Origin: Ascoidea tarda (nom. inval.)
Taxonomy: Eukaryota > Ascomycota > Saccharomycetes > Ascoideales > Ascoideaceae
NCBI GenBank assembly: GCA_030560485.1
Contig: JAKTTS010000015.1
Coordinates: 1-64,000 of the forward strand
Direction: 5' to 3'
Length of the DNA: 64,000 nt
In this document: positions 1 through 10,032 of the stretch, one piece after another
How positions within the stretch are numbered: the stretch's first letter is position 1
How the letters are laid out: every line of letters starts with the position of its first letter
Program-made: the position numbers and the translations under genes
The notes under the pieces: model-generated
Told to the model about the DNA's origin: nothing
Seen by the model: only the letters and a program-made list of their open reading frames with translations
The model's database searches: none

Positions 1-606
1 GGTACTGAAATTGATGATTTGAAAGGTGGTGTTGCCGGTGGTTCCATTCTAAGTGGTGTCTTTAAAATAGGCGATGAGATTGAAGTAAGACCAGGTTTGG
101 TTACCAGAGATGCTGACACTGGTTTAATTAGATGTCGCAGAGTATTTTCAAACATAGTATCATTGAATACAGAAGAAAATAGTCTAAAGTTTGCTGTTCC
201 AGGTGGTTTAATTGGGGTTGGTACGAGAATCGATCCTGCTTTATGTAGAGCCGATCGTTTGATTGGTCAGGTTGTTGGTGCTAAAGGTCACTTGCCTGAT
301 GTGTTTATTGAAATTGAAGTGAATTATTTTCTTTTACGAAGATTGCTAGGTGTCAAAACTGAAACTACAAAAAAAATCAAAGTGAAGAAATTAGAAAATA
401 AAGAAATTATTATGGTAAATGTTGGTTCAAATACAATTGGTGCCACTGTCGTTGCTGTAAAGGCTGATATGGCAAGATTGCGTTTAACAAAACCTGCTTG
501 TACTGAAATTAACGAAAAAATTGCACTTTCAAGAAAGATTGATAAACATTGGAGATTGATCGGTTGGGCTAAAATTAAAAGAGGAACAGTTCTTCAACCA
601 ATTTAA
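1..606 (+). CDS. GCD11: eIF2 gamma subunit, C-terminal part (left end cut by window)
   Basis: The reading frame is open from base 1, so the gene is 5'-truncated by the window edge. The visible part covers about 200 residues of the translation initiation factor eIF2 gamma: the end of EF-Tu-like domain II ([21 protein letters not shown]) and domain III up to the end ([15 protein letters not shown]). eIF2 gamma is the GTPase core of eIF2, which carries Met-tRNAi to the 40S ribosome in the cytosol. The GTP-binding G domain lies outside the window. Sequence match to fungal Gcd11 is strong over the whole visible part. It runs convergently towards the next gene, separated by about 300 bp of A/T-rich spacer. 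Confidence 0.95.
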   Translation, partial: GTEIDDLKGGVAGGSILSGVFKIGDEIEVRPGLVTRDADTGLIRCRRVFSNIVSLNTEENSLKFAVPGGLIGVGTRIDPALCRADRLIGQVVGAKGHLPDVFIEIEVNYFLLRRLLGVKTETTKKIKVKKLENKEIIMVNVGSNTIGATVVAVKADMARLRLTKPACTEINEKIALSRKIDKHWRLIGWAKIKRGTVLQPI

Positions 607-900
607 ATATTATAATCGTCTTGGTTTTTTTGGTCTGTTGTTTATATACTTGGGAATCAGTATGTATGTCAATAATAAATTAAAACTATTCGAATTACTC
701 TTCTTATTATAATAATTAATTTATATTTGTGCATGTCTATTGAATTATGTATAGGCTATTTCTAAAAAAAAATAAGTCTATTTTAGCTGTACAGAAAATT
801 AAAATTAAAATTAAACAAGAAGCTTTAAAAATAAAAAAAAAATAAAAAAAAAAAGTAATTAATGACTAATAACTAAAAATACAACAGTGAAGAAAAATTA

Positions 901-3336
901 TCAAATATCCTTAGGGTCGTTAAAAATATTTGATTTGAAGAATTTGGGCAAAGAATCAATTTGCATCAAAGTATACATATGTGAAGATACTTTATTAAGT
1001 AAAGGATATACCTGGTTCAATAAAGACAAACTATCTTTTACAGTGACTTCGGTGGGCGTTAATGGTATTTCTCTTTCGATTAACGTTGATTCCTTGTCAT
1101 AAACTTGACCATTAAGTGAATAAAAGTTGTCCTCTGATCCAGAATCTATACTTAAATCAGAATCAGAGAGAAATGAGTGGGTCTTTTCACTATTTAAATT
1201 TATCTTCTCAATATCAATGCTTAGGTTCAGATTTGTTCTCTTTTTCAAAATAGAAGACTTTATTTGTTCTTGAGCAAGCTTAGGACTAGAATGGAATTTT
1301 GATTTCACCACAGTTGCAGCATCTCGTTGGTTGGAACTTAGATTATGATTTTTGTTAGAAAGATCTAATCCAGATGAACCAAATTCAGAAAGGATCTCTG
1401 AATGGGTTTTTTGATTGATGGGAGAAGTTGGATGCATCATCACTTTATCAATTTCTTGCTTTAACAGATGATTTATATTTAGTTCATATGGAGCCCCAAC
1501 TGTCAAATATGTGCCATATATATTGTATGCAGATGTCATGCAGTCATTTGATATGCCGATAATCAACCGATTTCTATCACTTTCTGACAATCTTGATTTT
1601 TTGGGGCAATTATTATCTTTTTCCATGGATGATAACATAGTCGACACACCCTTAATTATTGTCTTTTTTATTTCTTCCTTTTGTTTGAGATACTTTTTCA
1701 ATTTCATCATTTCGGAGTTGAACTTCATTATCTCATTATAAGAGTCGAAATTTTCAACACAAAGTTCTTTTTCCAAGTGTTTTCTGAAAAGATACCTCAA
1801 TCCTGGATCCTTTAGTACTTTTTTCAAAGAAAGATTCTGATTAAGTTCCATGACGTTAGAATTTATAGATAGTTCATTAGATTCATTTGAGCCATTTGAT
1901 CCGTTACTGTTTGAAACTAATAAAGAAGGTTTTGTAGATAATTCAGATAATCTCTCTTGAAGCGATATGCTTCTTTTTATTTTGGTTTTATTACTAAACT
2001 CTTTGTTTAGCAAGCGATCCCACTTGATTGTTTCCCAGCTTTCTTCGGTTAATGTATAAAAAGCAGTTTTTGAAAGTTGAAATCCAGTTTGGGGAGCAGT
2101 CGAAGGATAGTGCAATACAGGTTTGATTAGATTGAACTTGACAAATAAGCTCATGATATCAGCAGCTTGATCTTTTGAAGTTATGTCTGTGCAGTCCATT
2201 AGCCATTGCCAGGCAGCTTTGCCAATAAACGAGTATTGAACTGTTATATCTTTAATATTTGGAGTTGATTCATTTGATGAGTAACGGTAATTATAATATA
2301 ATCTAACGCCTTTGCTGGAAACATAGTATTGAACATGAGAGTCAGATTCTGGGTTGGTAAAAAATTTATGAGCAAATGGAGAGATCCTCGAAGGTTTGGT
2401 TGAAGCACTATCATTAGAGTGTTTTTTATTTTCAGTTTTGCTTGGTTTAAGAAATCTACTATTTCTTTTGGGACTGCTTTCGAAAGAATTCAACTTAGTT
2501 ATTTCACTGAAATCTAGCAATGTTGAATTGTTATCATTGGATTTTATTGGGTCATGAATATTGCTTGTAAAATCTAAAAAACTATTAAAATCCTGATTTT
2601 TTTGGCTATTAGATAATTCATCAACTATATCAATTGGAATAGGATCACTGCCATTTTGAGGACCCCATATGTTGGGAGAAGGTCCCATAAGTTTCAAAAA
2701 TAATAAATGAACCAAGTAATCTGAATATACTATTCTATCATCAAACTGATTTCTATCAAATACTGTTAAGTTCATTGAGTTGAAATTTGACTTGATTATA
2801 AGAGGCAAGCTGTCATTCTTAATACCATGTTGTTTGCAGAAAGCATAAAGAATAGCCACACCTTTGGGTGTTGGTTGCATAACAACATTTTCCTTTGGTT
2901 TAGAACGAGTTCTATCAGATGGAGTATGAAGAAGCTTAGCGATGAAGAACATTTGAATTAAAGATGAAGCCAAATCTGGTTTTATTTGATAAGAGATTGA
3001 TGTGCTCGTACTAGGAGATAGATTGACATCTAAACACAAATTTCCCATTCTGCTAATGGCATCATTCATATAAAAAGAATAAGAATGCTGTTTTCCAAAA
3101 GACCTTAAGCTAAATATATACGATAAGCTCAGACCATTTTTATTTTTATTATGTGAGGGCTTCTCATTTAAATCTAAATTAAGAAGAAGTATTGAATAGA
3201 TACTTTTGAGGTCTTGTGTGAATATTCTGCCAGTCTTGGTTCTATGGATTTTCCTAGAAACTGTCTCATGAAGGGTTTTTTGTTTTAATTTTGGATTAGA
3301 ATTCTTTACTGAATTTGTAGAAACTGTTTGGATCAT
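901..3336 (-). CDS. SST2: RGS/DEP-domain regulator of pheromone G-protein signalling
   Basis: An 811-residue protein resembling fungal Sst2, the GTPase-activating protein for the pheromone-pathway G alpha subunit. Near the N-terminus (about 35-165) lies a DEP-like fold (TGRIFTQDLKSIYSILLLNL, then GVAILYAFCKQHGI). A second DEP domain is at about 345-445 (GVRLYYNYRY, GKAAWQWLMDCTDI). The RGS domain begins near residue 505 (LKDPGLRYLFRKHLEKELCVENFDSY) and appears interrupted by a long low-complexity insert before its last helices near the C-terminus, as in other fungal Sst2 proteins. DEP domains tether Sst2 to the receptor tail at the plasma membrane. Start chosen at the first in-frame Met. No clear pheromone response element was found in its 5' region. 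The symbol is by family resemblance; another RGS-DEP paralogue cannot be fully excluded. Confidence 0.85.
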   Translation of the reverse strand: MIQTVSTNSVKNSNPKLKQKTLHETVSRKIHRTKTGRIFTQDLKSIYSILLLNLDLNEKPSHNKNKNGLSLSYIFSLRSFGKQHSYSFYMNDAISRMGNLCLDVNLSPSTSTSISYQIKPDLASSLIQMFFIAKLLHTPSDRTRSKPKENVVMQPTPKGVAILYAFCKQHGIKNDSLPLIIKSNFNSMNLTVFDRNQFDDRIVYSDYLVHLLFLKLMGPSPNIWGPQNGSDPIPIDIVDELSNSQKNQDFNSFLDFTSNIHDPIKSNDNNSTLLDFSEITKLNSFESSPKRNSRFLKPSKTENKKHSNDSASTKPSRISPFAHKFFTNPESDSHVQYYVSSKGVRLYYNYRYSSNESTPNIKDITVQYSFIGKAAWQWLMDCTDITSKDQAADIMSLFVKFNLIKPVLHYPSTAPQTGFQLSKTAFYTLTEESWETIKWDRLLNKEFSNKTKIKRSISLQERLSELSTKPSLLVSNSNGSNGSNESNELSINSNVMELNQNLSLKKVLKDPGLRYLFRKHLEKELCVENFDSYNEIMKFNSEMMKLKKYLKQKEEIKKTIIKGVSTMLSSMEKDNNCPKKSRLSESDRNRLIIGISNDCMTSAYNIYGTYLTVGAPYELNINHLLKQEIDKVMMHPTSPINQKTHSEILSEFGSSGLDLSNKNHNLSSNQRDAATVVKSKFHSSPKLAQEQIKSSILKKRTNLNLSIDIEKINLNSEKTHSFLSDSDLSIDSGSEDNFYSLNGQVYDKESTLIEREIPLTPTEVTVKDSLSLLNQVYPLLNKVSSHMYTLMQIDSLPKFFKSNIFNDPKDI

Positions 3337-4190
3337 TGTTAATAAAGCCTTTTAATACAAAAAAGAATATGAAGTAGTGAAATAGTGAAAATAAAAATTA
3401 GTAGTTGTTCAGTTCATTTATATATATTACATTTTTGAAAATAATAAAGCTAAAAGCAAAAAAATAATAAGATTTATTAATCAGAACCATAATGCTTTTT
3501 TTGTTTTAGGAAATAAATAAAGATGATAAGTTGTGTACGGTTCTGGGAAGTTTAAAACGTTGATGATTCATTAGTTGTGATGTTGTTTTTTTTGCAGACG
3601 AAAAGAAACAGAAAAAAGAGATAATTAGGGATATCACTAATCATCAAACATAAAACATAGGAGTTTGCAAAGTAAAACCAGTCAGCTTCAAAGTAATTTC
3701 AGCCAAACAAGAACATGTAAGAATGCTTTTTGCCAGATGTGATATCAACCACCTAATCATCAACAGTTGGGTTCCATGTTATAGACCAAAATCGCAGTTC
3801 GGTTTTGAACTTAAAAGATCTTTAGAAATGTTAGCCATATAGGATTTGGGGTTTGCAGCATCATGCGTTTGAGAAGCACGCACCAATCGGTTTGAAGAAT
3901 TAAGAGCAAGTTGAGAAGCAGAAACCAGAGAAATATTCCAAATAGAAAGAAAACAAATGGAAGTAAAAATGGAAATGGAACGCAGTTGCTAACACAAAAA
4001 AAAGTGTGTTGTTGAATTTTTGCAGTAGTTTTGGGGTTTTTCCGGGCAATCTTCAAAACGCTTGATGGAAATATGTCTGGCTATCTTTAGCTTACCCAAC
4101 TATAAACATTTTAAAACAGAATACAGCTTTAAGCACTTTCACGTCCCCTTATATGGTTATTGGCCTGATGGCACTTCAGTTTCTTTTCCT
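3337..4190. other. Intergenic region between SST2 and HDA3 (854 bp)
   Basis: This spacer holds the SST2 promoter and the HDA3 3' end, both genes being on the minus strand. It contains an 81-codon minus-strand ORF at 3811-4056 with no recognisable domain and an odd hydrophobic, Phe/Leu-rich composition, which I do not call. No tRNA or clear regulatory palindrome was seen. Confidence 0.6.
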
Positions 4191-6554
4191 TCATCTCTGA
4201 GCCCTTCGGCTGCTTCTGTTTCTCTGGTGTTTGTTTAATTCATCGATACATAACAAAACGTCTGTTATCTGGCTTTCTATTTTTTTGATTTCTAAATTTA
4301 TATTTTCAACATTTTTATCAACATTGATCTGATCCTCTTTTCTATTTCCCTCATTAAACTCATCCAAGAAAACGTTTAGATTTTCAAGCAATGTATCATT
4401 TTCTGTTTGAGTGAGAGTGATTTCACTAGTAGTTTCCTTTATGGATGTTTCGGCACTACCTAATTGTACTTTGAGGTAATCATTTTCTGTTTTAATAGAT
4501 TTTATTTTAGAAATTTTGGAAGCGTTTAGTTCAGTCAAAGTTAAAATCTTTAACTGGTTTTCTTTCCACTTTTTCAAAGAGCTTGAGTTTTCCTTATCCA
4601 TATTATTCTCTTCTTTTTTGTCAAATTCGTTTAAAATTTGGCTGAATTTTTCATCTAACTTTTTAATTTTTTCATTTTTTTCTTTGGATAAGTTTAATTT
4701 TTTTTGATGGTTATTAATATTCAATTTCTTTCTTAAACTCAAATGATCAAAATCATTGATAAATTTAGAATATTCACTTTTAGCAAGATTTAGATCATCC
4801 CGTCTTGCTTTCTTAAAATTTGAAACTTCTAAATCAAAATAATTTAAAATGAAATTATTGTAATATGAGTAATTTAAATTTAAGGATTGTAGTAATTTAT
4901 GAGTTAAATTTGTTGAAAAGTTTTTAAAATTGTTTACTGAGTTGATTCCAGTTAACAATGATAAATCTTGTTTCAAAGGATTTGATAAATAATTTTTGTT
5001 CAATCTTTTAAAATTATAAAAGAAATAGTAGTTCTTATTGAAATAGAATTTTTCATGCTTTCTTAGATTTTCGTCGATTAGCAAGTCATCTAGGTCCGAA
5101 TAATCGTCGTCTAAAGTATAATGAACTTCTGTTAGTAGAGATTTTTCAACATCCAAGGAATTAAATTTGGGAATTGAACTCATCTTAGGTAAGGGCCAGT
5201 ATAGATGATTATTTTTAGAATTTGGGTTTGAATGATTTAGTAACCAATCTGATAGATAGGTCAAGTTATGAGAATATATCGGTTTTAAATCTGGAGATAA
5301 AATTCCCACTTTGCCTCTTAACACAACAACAGCACTGGTGACTGCCATTAAATAATCTGTGTTTCTAATTGTGTATTGATTTCTAAAGTACAAAGCAATA
5401 TGCTCTATTGTGTTAATTGGAACCAACCTTATTATTGAAACGGATGATTGGGTATAGTTATTATTGATATTTAGAGATCTTAGAGTTTTAACAAATGGTA
5501 AATTGATATCAAAAGTAATGTCAAAGGATATAATTAGATCTATTTTTTTATCTTTGAAAAAAGTGATTAGTTGAGTTTTTGAGATATTTTGATTTTGATC
5601 TTCGGAAGAAGCAAATAGGTAAACGTTACAAAGATTTTTTGGAACGAAATTTAAGTTGTTATTAAAACCGCTGCTACTGTTTTCATTGAAATTACTATTA
5701 TTATGATGATTTAAATTGTTTCCGTTAATGTTGTTCATTTCGCTATAACTATTAGTATTGTTGTTATTGCTATTTGGTATTTTTTTAAAAATTGAATTTT
5801 TCAATTTCGAAGGATCCTTCAAGTAATTTCCTGTGAATCTTTTAATATTAACTTTTAAACCTAATAGTAGAGCTTCAATTAAATCCACAGTTTCGCCAGA
5901 CCTTGCTACTATAATTAAATTTCTTTCAAAACCATGAGATCTATTGGACTTGTTGGACTGCGTGGTAGAATAGCTAGAAATATTTTCAGAATTGTTATTG
6001 AAATAATTGAAGGAATTCAAGTTATTCTTTCTAGTTTTCCAGTTGTAATAATAGTTTCGTTTTTGGTCAGCAATTCCATTGAATATTTCAATCAAGTTTC
6101 TCAAGATTCTGAATTTCCCACTGGTTTCGCTTAGTTTTTTGGGAATATCTTTTGAAGTTAACGATTTTGGCATGTAGTTTTTAATTAACAAATAAGGATG
6201 ATTTGAAACTAGTTGAGAGTTCAAGTAGAGCTCCTGCAACGAGTCGATTAATAGCTGGTCGTTGTCATCGGTCTCAAAGTACTTCAATATGTCTGAATAA
6301 TGCAAAGAGACAATTTGGTCAGTTAGTTCCTTTTGAAAATCTGCCATTGGAGTTGGCAACCAATACTCATTCTCATGGTGAAAAACCCCATCAGGAAGAT
6401 TGTTCATGGTGTAGCTATTGATCACATTGTTGGCGCTGTTGAGGCCGTTGGGATCGTGGAAATTGTGGTTCACATCATTCTGGGAGACTAAGTTGTATAT
6501 AGGATTTATTATTGGGGGTTCTGGGGTTGTGTCTAATATTTTAGTCAAATCCAT
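4191..6554 (-). CDS. HDA3: HDA1 histone deacetylase complex subunit 3
   Basis: A 787-residue protein. Its start (MDLTKILDT) and the block YWLPTPM..FQKELTDQIVSLHYSDIL are nearly identical to S. cerevisiae Hda3. Further matches are HPYLLIKNYMPKSL, a SNF2-like DExD/H-fold region with VARSGETVDLIEALLLG, and SLLTEVHYTLDDD. The C-terminal third (about 640-787) is a predicted coiled coil. In yeast Hda3 pairs with Hda2 and binds Hda1 to form a nuclear histone H2B/H3 deacetylase that represses genes with Tup1. The protein is longer than the S. cerevisiae one (about 655 aa) because of Asn-rich inserts around residues 185-205 and 265-300. It is divergently transcribed from DBP9. The Hda2 paralogue is the alternative, but the N-terminus favours Hda3. 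Confidence 0.9.
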   Translation of the reverse strand: MDLTKILDTTPEPPIINPIYNLVSQNDVNHNFHDPNGLNSANNVINSYTMNNLPDGVFHHENEYWLPTPMADFQKELTDQIVSLHYSDILKYFETDDNDQLLIDSLQELYLNSQLVSNHPYLLIKNYMPKSLTSKDIPKKLSETSGKFRILRNLIEIFNGIADQKRNYYYNWKTRKNNLNSFNYFNNNSENISSYSTTQSNKSNRSHGFERNLIIVARSGETVDLIEALLLGLKVNIKRFTGNYLKDPSKLKNSIFKKIPNSNNNNTNSYSEMNNINGNNLNHHNNSNFNENSSSGFNNNLNFVPKNLCNVYLFASSEDQNQNISKTQLITFFKDKKIDLIISFDITFDINLPFVKTLRSLNINNNYTQSSVSIIRLVPINTIEHIALYFRNQYTIRNTDYLMAVTSAVVVLRGKVGILSPDLKPIYSHNLTYLSDWLLNHSNPNSKNNHLYWPLPKMSSIPKFNSLDVEKSLLTEVHYTLDDDYSDLDDLLIDENLRKHEKFYFNKNYYFFYNFKRLNKNYLSNPLKQDLSLLTGINSVNNFKNFSTNLTHKLLQSLNLNYSYYNNFILNYFDLEVSNFKKARRDDLNLAKSEYSKFINDFDHLSLRKKLNINNHQKKLNLSKEKNEKIKKLDEKFSQILNEFDKKEENNMDKENSSSLKKWKENQLKILTLTELNASKISKIKSIKTENDYLKVQLGSAETSIKETTSEITLTQTENDTLLENLNVFLDEFNEGNRKEDQINVDKNVENINLEIKKIESQITDVLLCIDELNKHQRNRSSRRAQR

Positions 6555-6889
6555 TGTATCAAGAAACTGCCTATATAACGACTTATATTATAGAGAAGAA
6601 AAGGAAGGCATTTTCCATCACTGATTAAGTTTAACAAAACCTTTCAGCACACATGATCACAGTGAAAACACCGGTTCGATTCCTAAAGAAAGTAACTTTG
6701 AGTTATGTAAGCTATTACTAAGATCACGTGTGCTTACTTAGTTAAATACTTGAATCCGTGTTTGTGGATTCTGCTCTGAAAAAAAAAATTTTGAAATTTT
6801 TTGGTTTGAAGTTTAACTCTTCAAAAGCCAGAAAGAAACTAAAGAGATCTTTGGTTTATTCAGCTTTGCCATTTCTCTGATATCCGATT
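6555..6889. promoter_or_regulatory. Divergent promoter HDA3 / DBP9 with one CACGTG E-box
   Basis: A 335-bp spacer between two divergent start codons. It holds a CACGTG E-box at 6725-6730 (context ATCACGTGTG), the Cbf1/Pho4 core. A run of A's followed by ATTTTGAAATTTTTTGG lies near 6780-6802, typical of nucleosome-depleted yeast promoters. Regulation by Cbf1 is inference from the motif only. Confidence 0.45.
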
Positions 6890-8803
6890 ATGTCTTCCAA
6901 CACTTTAGTTGCAGCAGAAAAGGTTTACATCGATCAGGATGCAACCTTTGATTCATTCAATTTGGACCAACGACTTCTCCAAGCCATAAACCACTTGGGA
7001 TTTGAAAACCCAACTTTGGTTCAATCAAAAGTCATTTCGATGGCACTTAATGAGAGAAAGGATGTCATTGCAAAGGCAACAACTGGTTCTGGGAAAACTG
7101 CTGCCTATGTGATACCCATTATTCAACACATATTGGAACAGCAATCACAGCTTACTGATGCAAAGTCCAATAGTAGTAATCATCAAGTCAGGGCTATAAT
7201 TCTAGTTCCCACAAAAGAATTGTCCAATCAAGTTTATGATTTATTAAATAAAATTCTAATATTTTGCTCAAATCAAATCAAGTTTTTGAATTTATCTGAT
7301 TCAAGTTTAGTCAATGACACCCTACTCTCTAACTTGTTATTGGATCAGCCCGAAATTATCATTTCAACTCCAACGAGATTATTGAATTTAATAGTGAGAA
7401 GAAACTTGAATGATCCAAACAACAAAAAGAACAGTGGTGCTAGTAACGAAAAAAATGTGGATAATAATAGTTTAACCGACCTTATATTTAAAAATCTCTC
7501 TTTTTTAGCAATTGACGAAGTAGATTTAATGTTTTCTTATGGTTATAAAGACGATTTAAATAATTTGCAAGAGCTAATCCGTTCAAATCGATTTTCAAAC
7601 TCAAGCTCGGTTCAATCCTTTTTAATGACTGCAACACTTAATGATGATTTAGAATTGATAAAATCCTGGTTTACAAATAACCCAGTCACTTTGAAGCTAA
7701 ACGATTCCAATGTCCTAAATTCCAAAAAGTTATTTCAATATTATATCAAATCAAATGAATTTAACAAATTTTTAATAATTTATATAATATTAAAACTAAA
7801 CCTAATTAAGGGTAAAATTCTTATATTTGTCAATAACATTGATAGATCTTATAGATTGAAATTATTTTTGGAACAGTTTTCTATCAGCTCTTCAATTTTA
7901 AACAATGAATTACCTATAAATTCAAGATTGAGTATAATTAACCAATTCAACAAAAACATTATTCATTTATTAATTGCCACTGATGAATCAAACTATAATC
8001 CAAATTCTACCAAAAATAATACACAAAATGACAACAAAAACAATAAACAAGATGACAATACCTCTGAAAAAGAACCTTCGTCTAATAAACAAAATAAACA
8101 AAATAAAAAAATTAAAAAAACAGACAGCGAGTATAGTGTTTCAAGAGGTGTGGATTTCCATAACGTTGCCTGTGTTTTAAATTTTGATCTACCAACAACA
8201 TCAACTGCATATATACATCGTATCGGAAGAACTGCTAGAGGAGATAAATCTGGTATGGCATTGTCGTTTGTTGTAGACAGTAAAGAGCATGGCAAACACA
8301 AGCAGTCTTCACTACCCTCAGCTAAACATGATGAAAAAGTTTTGGAAAGAATCATTGCCAAACAAAAAAAGTACGGTTTGGAAGTTAATCCTTATAATTT
8401 CAATATGGAGCATTTAGAAAACTTCAGATACAGATGTGAAGATGCCTTTAGAGCCGTGACAAACGTTGCTATTAGAGAGGCAAGAGTTAAAGAAATCAAA
8501 TTGGAAATTCTAAATAACGCAAAGTTAAAAAGACATTTCAATGAAAATCCAAATGATTTGGATATTTTGAAACACGATAAAGAATTGCATCCTTCAAGAG
8601 TGCAACCTCATTTAAAAAGAGTTCCAAATTATTTATTGCCTGCTAATCTCCGAAAAGATGAGAAATTGAGCTTAAAATCTTTTGTTCCTCATAAACATAA
8701 TAAGAAGAAGCTTAAATTCAAAAACTCAAAAGTCGTGAAAAACAGTAAAAAACCTTTCAACAAGAACAAAAAAGTAGATCCTTTGAAATCTTTGAAATTT
8801 TGA
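6890..8803 (+). CDS. DBP9: DEAD-box ATP-dependent RNA helicase for 60S ribosome assembly
   Basis: A 637-residue DEAD-box helicase. Visible motifs in order: Q motif region (FDSFNLDQRLLQAINHLGFENPTLVQ), Walker A (ATTGSGKTAAY), Ia (VPTKELSNQV), Ib (STPTRLL), Walker B (AIDEVDLMF), SAT-like MTATL, motif V (SRGVDFHNV) and motif VI (HRIGRTARG). The Walker B is DEVD rather than DEAD, as in Dbp9 family members. The C-terminus is very basic (HKHNKKKLKFKNSK). Dbp9 acts in the nucleolus on 27S pre-rRNA processing. A low-complexity Asn/Lys/Gln-rich insert at about 372-408 sits just before motif V. It converges on COQ11. Confidence 0.95.
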   Translation: MSSNTLVAAEKVYIDQDATFDSFNLDQRLLQAINHLGFENPTLVQSKVISMALNERKDVIAKATTGSGKTAAYVIPIIQHILEQQSQLTDAKSNSSNHQVRAIILVPTKELSNQVYDLLNKILIFCSNQIKFLNLSDSSLVNDTLLSNLLLDQPEIIISTPTRLLNLIVRRNLNDPNNKKNSGASNEKNVDNNSLTDLIFKNLSFLAIDEVDLMFSYGYKDDLNNLQELIRSNRFSNSSSVQSFLMTATLNDDLELIKSWFTNNPVTLKLNDSNVLNSKKLFQYYIKSNEFNKFLIIYIILKLNLIKGKILIFVNNIDRSYRLKLFLEQFSISSSILNNELPINSRLSIINQFNKNIIHLLIATDESNYNPNSTKNNTQNDNKNNKQDDNTSEKEPSSNKQNKQNKKIKKTDSEYSVSRGVDFHNVACVLNFDLPTTSTAYIHRIGRTARGDKSGMALSFVVDSKEHGKHKQSSLPSAKHDEKVLERIIAKQKKYGLEVNPYNFNMEHLENFRYRCEDAFRAVTNVAIREARVKEIKLEILNNAKLKRHFNENPNDLDILKHDKELHPSRVQPHLKRVPNYLLPANLRKDEKLSLKSFVPHKHNKKKLKFKNSKVVKNSKKPFNKNKKVDPLKSLKF

Positions 8804-8978
8804 GACGAAAATTTATATATATTAACAAACAATTCAATTGAAAAAAAATTGATTTTTATTTTTAAAAACATAGGCGTATGTGTATGTATATATATCTATA
8901 TACACATAAGTAAAAGAGATACACAGAGACTTGGTAGGTTGCAGCATTATAGCCATATATACAATTCAGTAGATAACA

Positions 8979-9836
8979 CTAGTAGTTGTTGACTATTGCA
9001 TCTAAGAACACTATTCCACTAAATTTTTTATCTTGGATTCTTCTAATTGCAGAGATACCAACTTTTTGTGTTGAAATGCTTGGTCTTACTAATAAATCGA
9101 CAACTGGAATTTTGTTTCCAATGTTAGCCAATGTTGAGAAAACACTTCGAACACTTTTGTTATCAGTTTCATCATACATAAATCCAGGTCTCATAAAAAT
9201 AGGTCTGAATATGTTCTCATAATCCAGCTTCAATTGTTGTTCAGCTTCTCTTTTAGTTTGCAAGTAATCTTTGGGAAGACCAGGAAATCCCTGGTCTGCA
9301 GAGATATAAACGAAGGATGGAGACTCAATCTTGGTTTCTGACAGAGAATTGGATTCCAGTAATTGTTCAGCATATGCCTTTGCCAATATCAAAGCAGATT
9401 GTTTGTTCATCTTTTCATAGGTGAGAGACTCATTTGCCTTCTTCAAGGGATTTGCACCAAATGGGCTGAATTTTTTAAGAAAGTTGAATGGGCTATCAGA
9501 TAAAGAGTCCTTGTAGTTTGAGTTCTCAAACAAAATACCAATAGAGTGAACCACTGATGTTTTGTTCTTCAAGTGTTTCTTGTAGGAGTCTGGATCGAAG
9601 ACATTTGCCTTTTGCCAGTCGACTTTGCTGATACATTGAGAGTCTTCTTCGACAACAGGTTTGGGAGGAACCCCAGAGGATGAGAGGGAAGTGACACTAA
9701 ACCCAGCATTGATTCCTGCCTGGCAGATTCTTTTGCCTACAAAGCCATTACCACCAAATACAATAATCGAGGGGGCAATTTTAGAAGCAATCAGAGACAT
9801 GTTGGAAGTTGGTGAAGGACTTTCAGCTGTTTGCAT
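8979..9836 (-). CDS. COQ11: Mitochondrial coenzyme Q complex subunit, NAD(P)-binding (COQ11 type)
   Basis: A 285-residue short-chain dehydrogenase-like protein of the NDUFA9/Coq11 group. The N-terminal Rossmann motif is IIVFGGNGFVGKRICQ (GxxGxxG). Later matches to yeast Coq11 are VVHSIGILFEN, NPLKKANESLTYEKMNKQSA, YISADQGFPGLP, KREAEQQL, MRPGFMYDE and RPSISTQKVG. Coq11 is part of the mitochondrial CoQ synthome and modulates CoQ levels. The classical YxxxK catalytic pair is not obvious, as in the family. The start at the first Met gives an N-terminal Ser/Thr-rich stretch; the Met at residue 13 is an alternative. It is divergent from RAI1. Confidence 0.88.
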   Translation of the reverse strand: MQTAESPSPTSNMSLIASKIAPSIIVFGGNGFVGKRICQAGINAGFSVTSLSSSGVPPKPVVEEDSQCISKVDWQKANVFDPDSYKKHLKNKTSVVHSIGILFENSNYKDSLSDSPFNFLKKFSPFGANPLKKANESLTYEKMNKQSALILAKAYAEQLLESNSLSETKIESPSFVYISADQGFPGLPKDYLQTKREAEQQLKLDYENIFRPIFMRPGFMYDETDNKSVRSVFSTLANIGNKIPVVDLLVRPSISTQKVGISAIRRIQDKKFSGIVFLDAIVNNY

Positions 9837-10032
9837 TGAATAAGGTGGTGTGTTGAAGAATTAAGAGGAAAAAATAAGTACCAAAAGAGGAAAAAAAATA
9901 AAATGCTTCTCCAATCTTCAAATATAAAAGAAGACTCTCTAATTTTGTTTCTGGGCCTATTTTTTTGTAGAATTTTATTGAAAGACTGAGAAAAAATATA
10001 AGTGTATATATATTGGCACAATTCAGGGAACA

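Noticed and set aside
3811-4056. 81-codon minus-strand ORF
   Set aside because: Hydrophobic odd composition, no homology recognised, lies in the SST2 promoter region.
6670-6695. tRNA-like GGTTCGATTCC
   Set aside because: The flanks do not form a five-base T stem, and no anticodon or acceptor stem fits.
7515-7535. DEVD instead of DEAD in the helicase
   Set aside because: Dbp9-family proteins vary at this position; it is not a defect.
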